A stretch of 64,000 bases of DNA, taken from NCBI RefSeq assembly GCF_014529945.1, contig NZ_JACVFB010000001.1, positions 1,364,001 to 1,428,000 of the forward strand. The letters run 5' to 3'. Position 1 is the stretch's first letter. Every line of letters begins with the position of its first letter. Positions 53,982-61,869 of this stretch are shown piece after piece. Under the pieces are notes generated by a model that saw only the letters and a list, made by a program, of their open reading frames with translations, searched no databases and was not told where the DNA came from. This DNA comes from Chitinophaga varians. Its GTDB lineage: Bacteria; Bacteroidota; Bacteroidia; Chitinophagales; Chitinophagaceae. The translations under genes and the position numbers were made by a program.

Positions 53982-54260
53982 ATGGCAGCAGAAATCCTTA
54001 CCCGCGAAGATCTGGCGATCTTCAAAACAGAATTATTCCGGGAACTACGGGAACTCGTCAACGCTCCGGCTCTCCAACCCAAAAAATGGCTTAAAACTTA
54101 TGAAGTCCGCGACATGCTGGACATCTCTCCCGGCACTCTTCAAAACATGCGTATCAACGGTACACTGTCCTTCACCAAAATAGGCGGCTTAATCTTCTAC
54201 GACTACGACGATATTCTCCAACTGATGGAAGGTACCCGAAAAACCGTCAAGCGTTCTTGA
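53982..54260 (+). CDS. Excisionase-family HTH DNA-binding protein
   Basis: Length is 92 aa. After a helical N-terminus (LAIFKTELFRELRELVNAP) comes the MerR-like HTH of the HTH_17 family: KWLKTYEVRDMLDISPGTLQ, NMRINGTLSFTKIGGLIFYD, DDILQLMEG. Such proteins assist excision or regulate element genes. Its stop overlaps the ATG of the next gene (TGATG), so they are translationally coupled. Confidence 0.85.
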   Translation: MAAEILTREDLAIFKTELFRELRELVNAPALQPKKWLKTYEVRDMLDISPGTLQNMRINGTLSFTKIGGLIFYDYDDILQLMEGTRKTVKRS

Positions 54261-54682
54261 TGCCGACGCTAGCAGCTCATACCAACTACATCAAACATCT
54301 CAATGTTTTCTTCGCACAGGTGCGGAAAGAAACCCGCTTACAGGCCAATCATGTAAGCCTGTACCTGGCATTGTTTCAGGTCTGGAACTATCACCGTTTC
54401 CAGAATCCCTTTCCCATCTTGCGCGAAGAAGTCATGAGCCTTTCCTGCATCGGCTCCCGGAGTACCTATGTACGTTGCCTGAAGCACCTGGACCATTGTC
54501 GTTACATCATCTACGCGCAGGCACGGCAGGCTTATGCTGCCAGCTACGTATCCATCATTCCCCTGGCCGATTTCATCGCAGATCCTCACCCTGAACAGCT
54601 ATTTCTGTTTCAGGACCCTAAAGCCGCTTCTATGAGGCCCAAAAGTGAGCCACATGACCTGCTCAAAACTGGGACACTTTAA
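54260..54682 (+). CDS. Mobile-element HTH/replication-like hypothetical protein
   Basis: Length is 140 aa, coupled to the preceding HTH gene. The pattern HVSLYLALFQVWNYHRFQNP followed by SCIGSRSTYVRCLKHLDHCR resembles the winged-helix N-terminal part of phage/plasmid replisome organisers found in Bacteroidetes elements, where it is followed by an acidic/helical second part. It overlaps the next gene by about 28 bases. Function is inferred from similar clusters. Confidence 0.6.
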   Translation: MPTLAAHTNYIKHLNVFFAQVRKETRLQANHVSLYLALFQVWNYHRFQNPFPILREEVMSLSCIGSRSTYVRCLKHLDHCRYIIYAQARQAYAASYVSIIPLADFIADPHPEQLFLFQDPKAASMRPKSEPHDLLKTGTL

Positions 54683-55088
54683 TAAACATATAAACAATAA
54701 TAAACGTGGGGGAGAAAACAGGCTCCCGCCCCCAACAAAAAAAAATAAAAATGAAACTGAAAACCTCCTGGACGATCCGGGTGCACCCGGTGCGGAAAAT
54801 CCACCGGGCGCCCCGCGGATTCTTCCCTCGCTTTCCGAGGTGCAGGAACTCTTTGCCACCTGCAGCTACCCGGAAGCAGAAGCCGGCAAATTTTTCCACC
54901 ACTACCAGGCCAACGGCTGGCGGCAGGGCGGCAAAACGTTAATCACCGACTGGCAGGCCGCCGCCCATAAATGGATACTCAATATTCACCCACCCAAACC
55001 TGAGCATCATGACAAACATACCAGATCATCAACCGGGGCAGGAAGGCTCCACACCAATGAACACAAAAGCTACTCAGAGCCCCTATGA
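54654..55088 (+). CDS. Replisome-organiser C-terminal-like protein
   Basis: Length is 144 aa from ATG 54654. N-terminal part is basic and Pro/Asn-rich (low complexity, with an A9 tract in DNA near 54740). Residues ~55-110 carry the conserved module PSLSEVQELFATCSYPEAEA, FFHHYQANGWRQGGK, DWQAAAHKWI, seen at the end of phage and plasmid replication proteins. The long overlap with the DnaC-like gene (80 bases if the first ATG is used) suggests coupling. It may be the second half of a split replication initiator with the gene before it. Confidence 0.6.
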   Translation: MTCSKLGHFNKHINNNKRGGENRLPPPTKKNKNETENLLDDPGAPGAENPPGAPRILPSLSEVQELFATCSYPEAEAGKFFHHYQANGWRQGGKTLITDWQAAAHKWILNIHPPKPEHHDKHTRSSTGAGRLHTNEHKSYSEPL

Positions 55089-55692
55089 TTACTACCAGCT
55101 CTTCCAGCAGCTGGAAGCACATGGAAAGAATATCTACGGTCCCCAGTTCTGGCTCGATGATGTGGACCGGCCGGTGGTGGTTAAACTATTGGCCTACTTC
55201 CTGCAGGACGAAGCAATTGCCGCTGCGGAAGGGATCGACCTGCATAAGGGCATACTCCTTACTGGTAAGATTGGATGCGGTAAAACCTCCCTTATGACGC
55301 TCATGAGAGCCCTGACGCCAGAGTCGTACCGGCCGCATATGGTATCCTGCCGGCAGATTAGTTTTGAATTCAGCAAAATAGGGTACGACATCATCAGCCG
55401 GTATAGTACTAACGCCTTTTTTCCGTATACCAATGTGCCGCGGCTGCACTGCTTTGATGACCTGGGCGTAGAGCAGCCGGTGAACTACTGGGGGAATAAC
55501 TGTAATGTGATGGGGGAGATTTTACTTTCGCGGTATGATTTGTTAATCTCCAGTAAGATGCTTACCCATGTGACAACGAATCTGAACAGCCAAGAGCTGA
55601 AGGAAATGTATGGGAATAGGCTGCGGAGTAGGATGCGGGCGATGTTCAACCTGATTGCGTTTGATGCCAGCTCCATAGATAAAAGACGGTAA
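55009..55692 (+). CDS. DnaC-like P-loop ATPase
   Basis: Length is 227 aa from ATG 55009; ATG 55057 is an alternative. Walker A GKIGCGKTS at 86-94, Walker B LHCFDDLG at 146-153, and a possible arginine finger or sensor in RLRSRM near 208-213. This is the helicase-loader/IstB-type AAA+ family. With the two preceding proteins it forms a replication or mobilisation module that ends the element backbone before the cargo. Confidence 0.85.
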   Translation: MTNIPDHQPGQEGSTPMNTKATQSPYDYYQLFQQLEAHGKNIYGPQFWLDDVDRPVVVKLLAYFLQDEAIAAAEGIDLHKGILLTGKIGCGKTSLMTLMRALTPESYRPHMVSCRQISFEFSKIGYDIISRYSTNAFFPYTNVPRLHCFDDLGVEQPVNYWGNNCNVMGEILLSRYDLLISSKMLTHVTTNLNSQELKEMYGNRLRSRMRAMFNLIAFDASSIDKRR

Positions 55693-56070
55693 AGCATCCT
55701 GAAAAATATTATGTATCCTGCGTTCATTACTTTTGTCGGCACAGGCGTTACTGGAACCCGCCTACATCTTCATTCGAACATTGTTCCCAAGGAGTATTGA
55801 GTTTTATAATATGTAATTTATGTATTATATGTGTAAAATGTGTATCTGCTATGTAACTGGAAGCCATTATCATGAAAAATTGACTTCACTTCACTAATAG
55901 GCTGAGTTGATGAGAATAGGCCGTTGTGGAGGTCGAGATGGCCCAACAGAAAATATGCACATGATCAGTAGTTATTGGTAATAAATATTTATATTGTGTT
56001 AGTTGTTTTAAAGTTGCGTTTATTCTAGTGTAGCCAAGTAACAAAAGCAAACCCCTGTTGTTGTAAGCAA
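55693..56070. other. AT-rich intergenic region, no gene
   Basis: 378 bases between the ATPase and the first cargo gene, with repeated ATGT-type steps near 55805-55850. Base composition drops here and stays low in the cargo. No ORF, hairpin or promoter box stands out. Confidence 0.5.
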
Positions 56071-56751
56071 ATGTCTGATAATTATTTTATTGACGTATTT
56101 CGAAAATTCCATCAGAGCGTACATATGGAAATATTGCTATCTCGGGAATCGGCTCGTAATTTAGCTACAACAATGGAATATTATGAAGGATTTTTAAAAG
56201 ATATATTTAGTGCGCTTTTGTCCTATGACAGTGAGAGAGCTGCTGTGTTAGGATTTCAATTGCCAGCCATCGTTTCCTCCTGGGAGCAAATCAGGGTTTT
56301 GGTTAATAGTCAAAAAATATCTTCAAAACCGTTTAGTAACCGTCCTACAAGTGGTACAGCCATTAGGAAATGGCTTACGGGCGAATTTCCGATTCTAGAT
56401 GCCATTAGCAAAGGAGATAATGTTTTCGATCTAAACTATGCCACCCTGACAGAGGTATTAGTCGATTTGCGTCATGACATTACCCACCGAGACCGAACTC
56501 TCGGATCAAAATCGATTGCTAAACTCACGCTGATTAAACAGTATCTCTCAGTAGAAGAAATTGCGTCCGATTATCTTTTGATCCCAACTGAAAAACAAGT
56601 AAAATTTGTCTTGGATAAATTGTTAGAATGCGCGTTTGCATTTGCGAAGACGTTATCTATCCAATATAAACTATCGTATGCAAAACATACTTATTCGAAC
56701 AAGCCCGAGATAATGCTTCGTGAAGGCAGATGGTCGGGCTTTAGAGAATAA
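56071..56751 (+). CDS. Second RxxxxH (HEPN-like) protein
   Basis: Length is 226 aa, helical and without signal. The helix with VDLRHDITHRDR holds Arg134 and His139, the RxxxxH pattern of HEPN RNases, and it is flanked by long helices (SARNLATTMEYYEGFLKDIF, DKLLECAFAFAKTLSIQY). The family name is unknown to me. It is AT-rich by codon use compared with the core. It may be an RNase effector or its inhibitor partner; alone in its region, 235 bases before the peptidase. Confidence 0.5.
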   Translation: MSDNYFIDVFRKFHQSVHMEILLSRESARNLATTMEYYEGFLKDIFSALLSYDSERAAVLGFQLPAIVSSWEQIRVLVNSQKISSKPFSNRPTSGTAIRKWLTGEFPILDAISKGDNVFDLNYATLTEVLVDLRHDITHRDRTLGSKSIAKLTLIKQYLSVEEIASDYLLIPTEKQVKFVLDKLLECAFAFAKTLSIQYKLSYAKHTYSNKPEIMLREGRWSGFRE

Positions 56752-56986
56752 TCTCACTCAAATTATTTTAGAATGACGCTGCTACTACCCATAAAAGCCT
56801 TATATATGAGGCAGCTAATGCTAGTGTGCTTTTCTGTTTGGTCTTTGATGCATATAGATGTAAATCCTAGTTGGAGGTCGCTTATTAGGAGACGCCCAAC
56901 GTCATAGTAGAAGTAGAATATGATTTTATCTCTTTTGTTACTTGAACTCGTAAGAATTTATATTATAACCTATAATAATTCTCATT
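56752..56986. other. Intergenic region
   Basis: 235 bases with a weak GTTGGAGG / GCCCAAC hairpin near 56872-56900. No gene was seen. Confidence 0.35.
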
Positions 56987-57919
56987 ATGATTGATCATCG
57001 TTCTCTTGGCTTTAAGGGGCAATCACCAGTTGCAGTACTACAGAATAATTTCCTCCATGAATTTGAGAACCTTTTTCCCGGATTTAAAGAATATGCCAAG
57101 GAGCTTATCGGTAAAGGAGAAATTGATCCGGAAATTACCTATGATGCAATGGATACTCGCGTTAAAAGCCCTTTTGCAATGGATACACATATATATGTAA
57201 CTGAGGGCCTAGCTTCCTTTATCTGGTGTATGGCCTATAGCTTGATGGTTTTTCATCATGAGATAACGGTAAAACTGGGCAAAAACAATTATTTAGGTAA
57301 TCAGAATGAACAGCCGGACAAAGAACTAGTAAAGCAAGGGTTAGATTTATTTGACTACGCTATGCTAATAAAGAATGAAAATAAAGATTGGGATCTAAAA
57401 CTGCCCAATCCGGCTTACTATCCCGAAAATCAACAGGACCTTATTGAAAAAGTCAATGCAGTCTGTGTTAATGCCATGAAATTCGTAATTGGCCATGAGT
57501 TTGCTCATATAGAACTTCAACACACCAAAGCTAATGCTCCTATGAGTCGGAAGGATGGCATTGCTCTAAGTATAAATCAAGAAAAAGAGGCAGATGCTCG
57601 GGCACTTGAATTGGTCCTAAGAGGAACAACTCCTTCTGGCAAGGATACCTTGGAGCTTGGGATCTTAGTCGGACTATTTAGCATTTTGATGCTTCAGGAA
57701 AGCAATAAATCAGAAGGTTACCCCGATACCGATGATAGACTTGGTGTTTATCTGGAAAATTTAAAAATAGATGATGATCACTACTTATGGGCAGTAGCTG
57801 TCCAAGGTTATAAGCTTTGGGATCTTCATTATGGCAAAAACATGGTATGGCCAAGTGATCGACCCAATTATAAGGCAGTGTATTTCGCTATTAGAGAGCA
57901 ACTTAAGAAAGATGCTTAG
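56987..57919 (+). CDS. Lit-like HExxH metallopeptidase
   Basis: Length is 310 aa. Zinc motif HEFAH at residues 170-174 in FVIGHEFAHIELQH, with acidic ligand candidates Glu199 or Glu201 in NQEKEADARALEL. The layout (long helical N-terminus, HEFAH late, EKEAD) recalls the U49 (Lit) family; E. coli Lit cleaves EF-Tu in phage T4 infection. It has no signal, so acts in the cytoplasm. It lies among defence-like genes. A housekeeping M48-like role is possible; the Lit call is moderately sure. Confidence 0.65.
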   Translation: MIDHRSLGFKGQSPVAVLQNNFLHEFENLFPGFKEYAKELIGKGEIDPEITYDAMDTRVKSPFAMDTHIYVTEGLASFIWCMAYSLMVFHHEITVKLGKNNYLGNQNEQPDKELVKQGLDLFDYAMLIKNENKDWDLKLPNPAYYPENQQDLIEKVNAVCVNAMKFVIGHEFAHIELQHTKANAPMSRKDGIALSINQEKEADARALELVLRGTTPSGKDTLELGILVGLFSILMLQESNKSEGYPDTDDRLGVYLENLKIDDDHYLWAVAVQGYKLWDLHYGKNMVWPSDRPNYKAVYFAIREQLKKDA

Positions 57920-58060
57920 TTCATCTTGCGGATTTTCCAGCATGTGCCCATTAACAAGAGGAATGGCTGGACAATTATTCAATTGTTGTCCTATTAGCAA
58001 GAATAATAGGCGGATATCTTTACTTTTTGAAGAAGAGGGTACTAAAAATTGATATTGCTG

Positions 58061-58216
58061 ATGAATTTTATTTATGAGGTGCTTATCAAATCATCATCTG
58101 GTGATTTTGAAAAGTTGAGGGAGATTCAAATTGAAGAGAAAGTTTTCCTAAGAAATTTAAGAGGTAAGCAGAGTGGCAAGAGAAACATTTTGTCGGACGT
58201 TAAAACTTGTCGATGA
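58061..58216 (+). CDS. Possible 51-aa small protein
   Basis: ATG at 58061 to TGA at 58214-58216 encodes MNFIYEVLIKSSSGDFEKLR and a basic tail ending DVKTCR. It sits in the 370-base gap between the peptidase and the DUF4238 gene. It may be a remnant of a longer gene; no family is recognised. Confidence 0.3.
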   Translation: MNFIYEVLIKSSSGDFEKLREIQIEEKVFLRNLRGKQSGKRNILSDVKTCR

Positions 58217-58288
58217 ATTGCCAGATAAGTAAGATTGAATATATACGCTAAAGACAATCAAAATTTAAATTACACTTATTTTCCAAAC

Positions 58289-59188
58289 ATGGTCAGGTCA
58301 GAAAAACACCATTATCTACCACAATTCTACTTGAATGGGTTTACTAATGAAAATGGCACATTTTCAATTTATGATTGTCAGAGAAAGAAAATATCTCCAA
58401 AGAACTTTTATCCCAAGTCAAAATTCTATGACAATAGAAATCTTATAGAATTCAATGGTGTGATAACTGATATTCCAGAAACGATGTATAGTTATATGGA
58501 TGATAGGCATAAAGGTTTGCTAAAGAAAATACAAGCTAGCACAAGTGTACCAGATCTAACCATTGACGAAAAGTTGCATTTGCAAGAGTTTGTTTCAACA
58601 GTTTTCTGGAGACTTCCAGGGAATGACGAATACTATATGAGAAAGTATTTCAGCGATCCCGATTTTACAAAAAATATGGCAATTCGTAATTCCCAAACAG
58701 GTGTAGTTGATGAGGAAAAAACAAAAGAAATTATTAATTCCGATTACTTCGCAAGAAGTATTAAACCTTTCATATCTACGATACAAATGATGCAGAGCCG
58801 AAATAACCTCGATTTAGAAAACTGGCAGCTTGTATACAACGGGCAGGGAAATAATATTTGTTCTGATAATCCTTTTCTTTTTAGAAAAGATAATCCGGAG
58901 AATATATTTGATAGTGAATTTATATTTCCATTATCGAAGCATCATTCGTTAATAAGGACATTTAGAAGAATAGAGCAGGCTGAAATGAATGCTGGAATCA
59001 TGGCTTTAATTGAATTGCTACAATTTTCGCAGGCGAATATTTATTGCTGTTGTCCCGATAAAGGAAAACTTGAAAGGACTGAAAAGGAAGTAGCTAATCT
59101 TACCCTGGATAAAAGCGTGCTCTTTAAAGTAATATCGGATAAAAATTGTTTGAATGAGCTTGATAGGCTATCTAGAACTAGAAGATAG
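58289..59188 (+). CDS. DUF4238 domain-containing protein
   Basis: Length is 299 aa from ATG 58289; a TTG at 58235 would add 18 residues. The N-terminus SEKHHYLPQFYLNGFTNENG is the DUF4238 signature (HYxPxFYLxxFT), followed by the typical FWRLPGNDEYYMRKYFS region and NICSDNPFLFRK. DUF4238 proteins are often found in defence islands; activity is unknown. AT-rich codon use. It lies 100 bases before the NTPase gene on the same strand and may be co-expressed. Confidence 0.8.
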   Translation: MVRSEKHHYLPQFYLNGFTNENGTFSIYDCQRKKISPKNFYPKSKFYDNRNLIEFNGVITDIPETMYSYMDDRHKGLLKKIQASTSVPDLTIDEKLHLQEFVSTVFWRLPGNDEYYMRKYFSDPDFTKNMAIRNSQTGVVDEEKTKEIINSDYFARSIKPFISTIQMMQSRNNLDLENWQLVYNGQGNNICSDNPFLFRKDNPENIFDSEFIFPLSKHHSLIRTFRRIEQAEMNAGIMALIELLQFSQANIYCCCPDKGKLERTEKEVANLTLDKSVLFKVISDKNCLNELDRLSRTRR

Positions 59189-59288
59189 TTGAAAAGATTT
59201 ATTGTAAATAACGATTGTGCTTAGTGAAATATGATAGGGTAAAAGACTATCAAGGGAAATAATAAATTTACAACAGTGTTAAACAAAT

Positions 59289-61571
59289 ATGTTAAATAGA
59301 AACTACAACCTCCACTCTCTCGGCTGGCATAGCTTTCAGAAACTATGTTTGAGTATTACGAGGGAGATTCTTGGGCAAACGGTTATTTCATTTCTCGATA
59401 CAAAAGATGGTGGAAGAGATGGTGCTTTTTCAGGAATATGGACTCCCAAGGGCATGGAAACGATGAGTGGCAAATTTGTAATACAGTGTAAATTTACGGT
59501 ACGGAAAGATAAAAATCTGACCTTATCTGATCTAAAAGATGAGTTAGAGAAGGTTGATCGGCTTGTTAAAATGAATATGTGTGATTGTTATGTGGTGATA
59601 ACAAATTCCGGCGTTTCCGGCAGCACCGACGTAAAGATCATTCAGGAGTTGAAGAAACGAGGGGTTAAACACGCTGTCTGTTATGGATATACATGGATAT
59701 GCGACCAGATACATGAAAATATGAAGCTAAGGACCGCTGTCCCCAGATTATACGGTCTTGGTGATTTAAGTCAGATTATTGATGAACGAGCATATTCGCA
59801 GGCGAGGGCGTTGCTTGCTTCAATGCAGGAAGATCTTGCAAAAATAGTTATCACCGAATCTTATCATAAGGCATCCAGGGCCTTAAGTGATCATGGCTTT
59901 GTACTCTTGATTGGAGAACCAGCGGCAGGAAAGACAACTATAGCCTCGATGCTGGCGATGTCTGCGCTCGATCAATGGTCTGCTCTTACCCTTAAGTTAG
60001 ATACACCACAAAAAGTAATAGAACATTGGAATCCTGATAACCCTAACCAGCTTTTCTGGATCGACGACGCTTTTGGAGTTACCCAGTACGAGTCTTCTCT
60101 TGTTCATGCATGGAATCATGTTTTTGCCCAAGTAAAGACGATGATAAGCCAAGGCATAAAAGTGGTAATGACCTCGCGAGATTACATATATAATGCTGCC
60201 CGAAATGATTTGAAGGATAGCGCCTTTCCAATATTAAAAGAAAGCCAGGTTGTAATTGACGTTCATGATCTTAGCCTTAATGAAAAAAGGCAGATACTAT
60301 ACAATCATCTAAAGCTGGGCAGGCAACCTAACTCCTTTAAGAAGAAGATTAAACCCCTTCTTGATGATATTGCCTCGCACAAACGTTTTGTTCCTGAAAC
60401 CGCCAGAAGGCTTTCTGATCCAGCTTTTACAAGGGGTCTTCAATTGGATTATTTCGAGCTTATGCATTTTGTGGAAAGCCAGGAGCAACATTTATTAAAT
60501 ACTATAGATGGGCTGGATTCTAATTGCAAGTCAGCGCTAGGACTGATTTATATGCGTAATAACAAACTGGAAAGTCCTATTGAACTCCAAGAGTCTGAGG
60601 AAACCGCTTTAAAGAGGTTGGGCAGCTCTTTAGCAGGTTGTACTTCTGCCCTGGCATCACTTAATGGTAGTATGGTTCATACTACTAGTAGTGATAGCGG
60701 GCCATTTTGGCAGTTTAAGCATCCCACCATCGGTGACGCCTATTCAAAGATATTGATTCGAAACCCGGAGCTAATGGAGATATACTTACAGGGTGGTAAG
60801 ATAGAGCAACTATTTTCACAGTTGACTTGTGGTGATATAGGTTATGTTAATGCAATTGTTGTTCCCCCAAAGCTGTACCCTTTGCTTGTTAGCCGGTTGC
60901 AGTTATTTACAAAAAGTGGCACTTATAAAACTGAACACCTGTCCTTGTGGGACGCTAAACGACGGCTACTACGTTTCTTAACCTCACGCTGTAATAAAGA
61001 TTTTTTAGTAGCATATATTGACAAAAATCCAAGTTTATTGAAGCAGGTAACCGAAATTGGTTTGTACCTTGATGCTTCCGCAGAGCTTGAGCTTGCGATC
61101 CGTTTATACAAGGAAGGTCTCTTACCGGAAAAGGAAAGAATAAAAATTATTGAAATTCTAACAGAATATTGCGTTACAGGTGATGATTTGAAAGCACTTG
61201 ATGACCGGGATGAGGCTAGTGATCTCTTTACCCAAAGTGAGTATGATACGCTTCTCTCTAAGGTACGCAGTGGTTTAATACATCGTCTGGCGGACGTCCG
61301 CTCTGATTTTGAATCTAATTATGATAATAGTATGGATCCTGACGATTATATGGTTACCTTCAACCGGTCTCTAAATATTCTTGAGAGAGTTTTTTTAGGA
61401 GAGCCCGAAGTACTGGATGCCTGTAGTAACGAAAGGGTTCAAGTTAGAAACTGGATCGTTGAGGCGAACGAGGATTTAGAATCTTCTAGGCCAAAACGAA
61501 AGCTAGAGGATGCATCAAGCCCGATTGAACACACTGGTGAAAGAAGTATATTTGAGGACGTTGACGATTAA
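59289..61571 (+). CDS. PD-(D/E)XK nuclease fused to STAND-type NTPase (nSTAND3-like)
   Basis: Length is 760 aa. The N-terminal domain (1-150) is Mrr/restriction-endonuclease-like: Asp44 in DGGRDGAFSG and Gln66-x-Lys68 in FVIQCKF form the D...(E/Q)xK active site, and SFQKLC lies where the conserved helix is expected. Walker A GEPAAGKTT (209-217) and Walker B LFWIDD (255-260) follow, with VVMTSRDYIYNAARND as sensor region; this matches nSTAND3-like P-loop NTPases. The C-terminal ~400 residues are helical and would be the sensor. The design (nuclease effector, NTPase, sensor) is that of antiviral STAND (Avs) proteins, but it is shorter than known Avs. Defence function is inferred. Confidence 0.75.
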   Translation: MLNRNYNLHSLGWHSFQKLCLSITREILGQTVISFLDTKDGGRDGAFSGIWTPKGMETMSGKFVIQCKFTVRKDKNLTLSDLKDELEKVDRLVKMNMCDCYVVITNSGVSGSTDVKIIQELKKRGVKHAVCYGYTWICDQIHENMKLRTAVPRLYGLGDLSQIIDERAYSQARALLASMQEDLAKIVITESYHKASRALSDHGFVLLIGEPAAGKTTIASMLAMSALDQWSALTLKLDTPQKVIEHWNPDNPNQLFWIDDAFGVTQYESSLVHAWNHVFAQVKTMISQGIKVVMTSRDYIYNAARNDLKDSAFPILKESQVVIDVHDLSLNEKRQILYNHLKLGRQPNSFKKKIKPLLDDIASHKRFVPETARRLSDPAFTRGLQLDYFELMHFVESQEQHLLNTIDGLDSNCKSALGLIYMRNNKLESPIELQESEETALKRLGSSLAGCTSALASLNGSMVHTTSSDSGPFWQFKHPTIGDAYSKILIRNPELMEIYLQGGKIEQLFSQLTCGDIGYVNAIVVPPKLYPLLVSRLQLFTKSGTYKTEHLSLWDAKRRLLRFLTSRCNKDFLVAYIDKNPSLLKQVTEIGLYLDASAELELAIRLYKEGLLPEKERIKIIEILTEYCVTGDDLKALDDRDEASDLFTQSEYDTLLSKVRSGLIHRLADVRSDFESNYDNSMDPDDYMVTFNRSLNILERVFLGEPEVLDACSNERVQVRNWIVEANEDLESSRPKRKLEDASSPIEHTGERSIFEDVDD

Positions 61572-61869
61572 ATGTGCACTAGTTTCATTTCTCAAAGTGT
61601 TATTTTAGTTGTCAAAGGGAGAGAGGAGAGATTCTTAGGAACCGCCACAGACAAACCTAGAGTGTTGGAAACGTGAACCAAATTTCGAATGGATTGAAAG
61701 CTAAGTAAAATGACTGAAAGCTAGGTGAGGAGTACTTTTGTCGGATCAAAGAAGCCGTATTTCCTTCCAGCAACCTCCTTATCTGCTTATGGAATTGTGA
61801 ACCGGAATCAAGTTGCTTTTGACCGGCCTATTTCCTTTACTGTCGTGGATGTTGAACCTTTAATAGAGG
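61572..61869. other. Intergenic region between convergent genes
   Basis: 298 bases with no gene. TGAAAGCTA is repeated twice (near 61694 and 61712). It separates the nuclease-NTPase gene from the convergent large gene. Confidence 0.35.
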
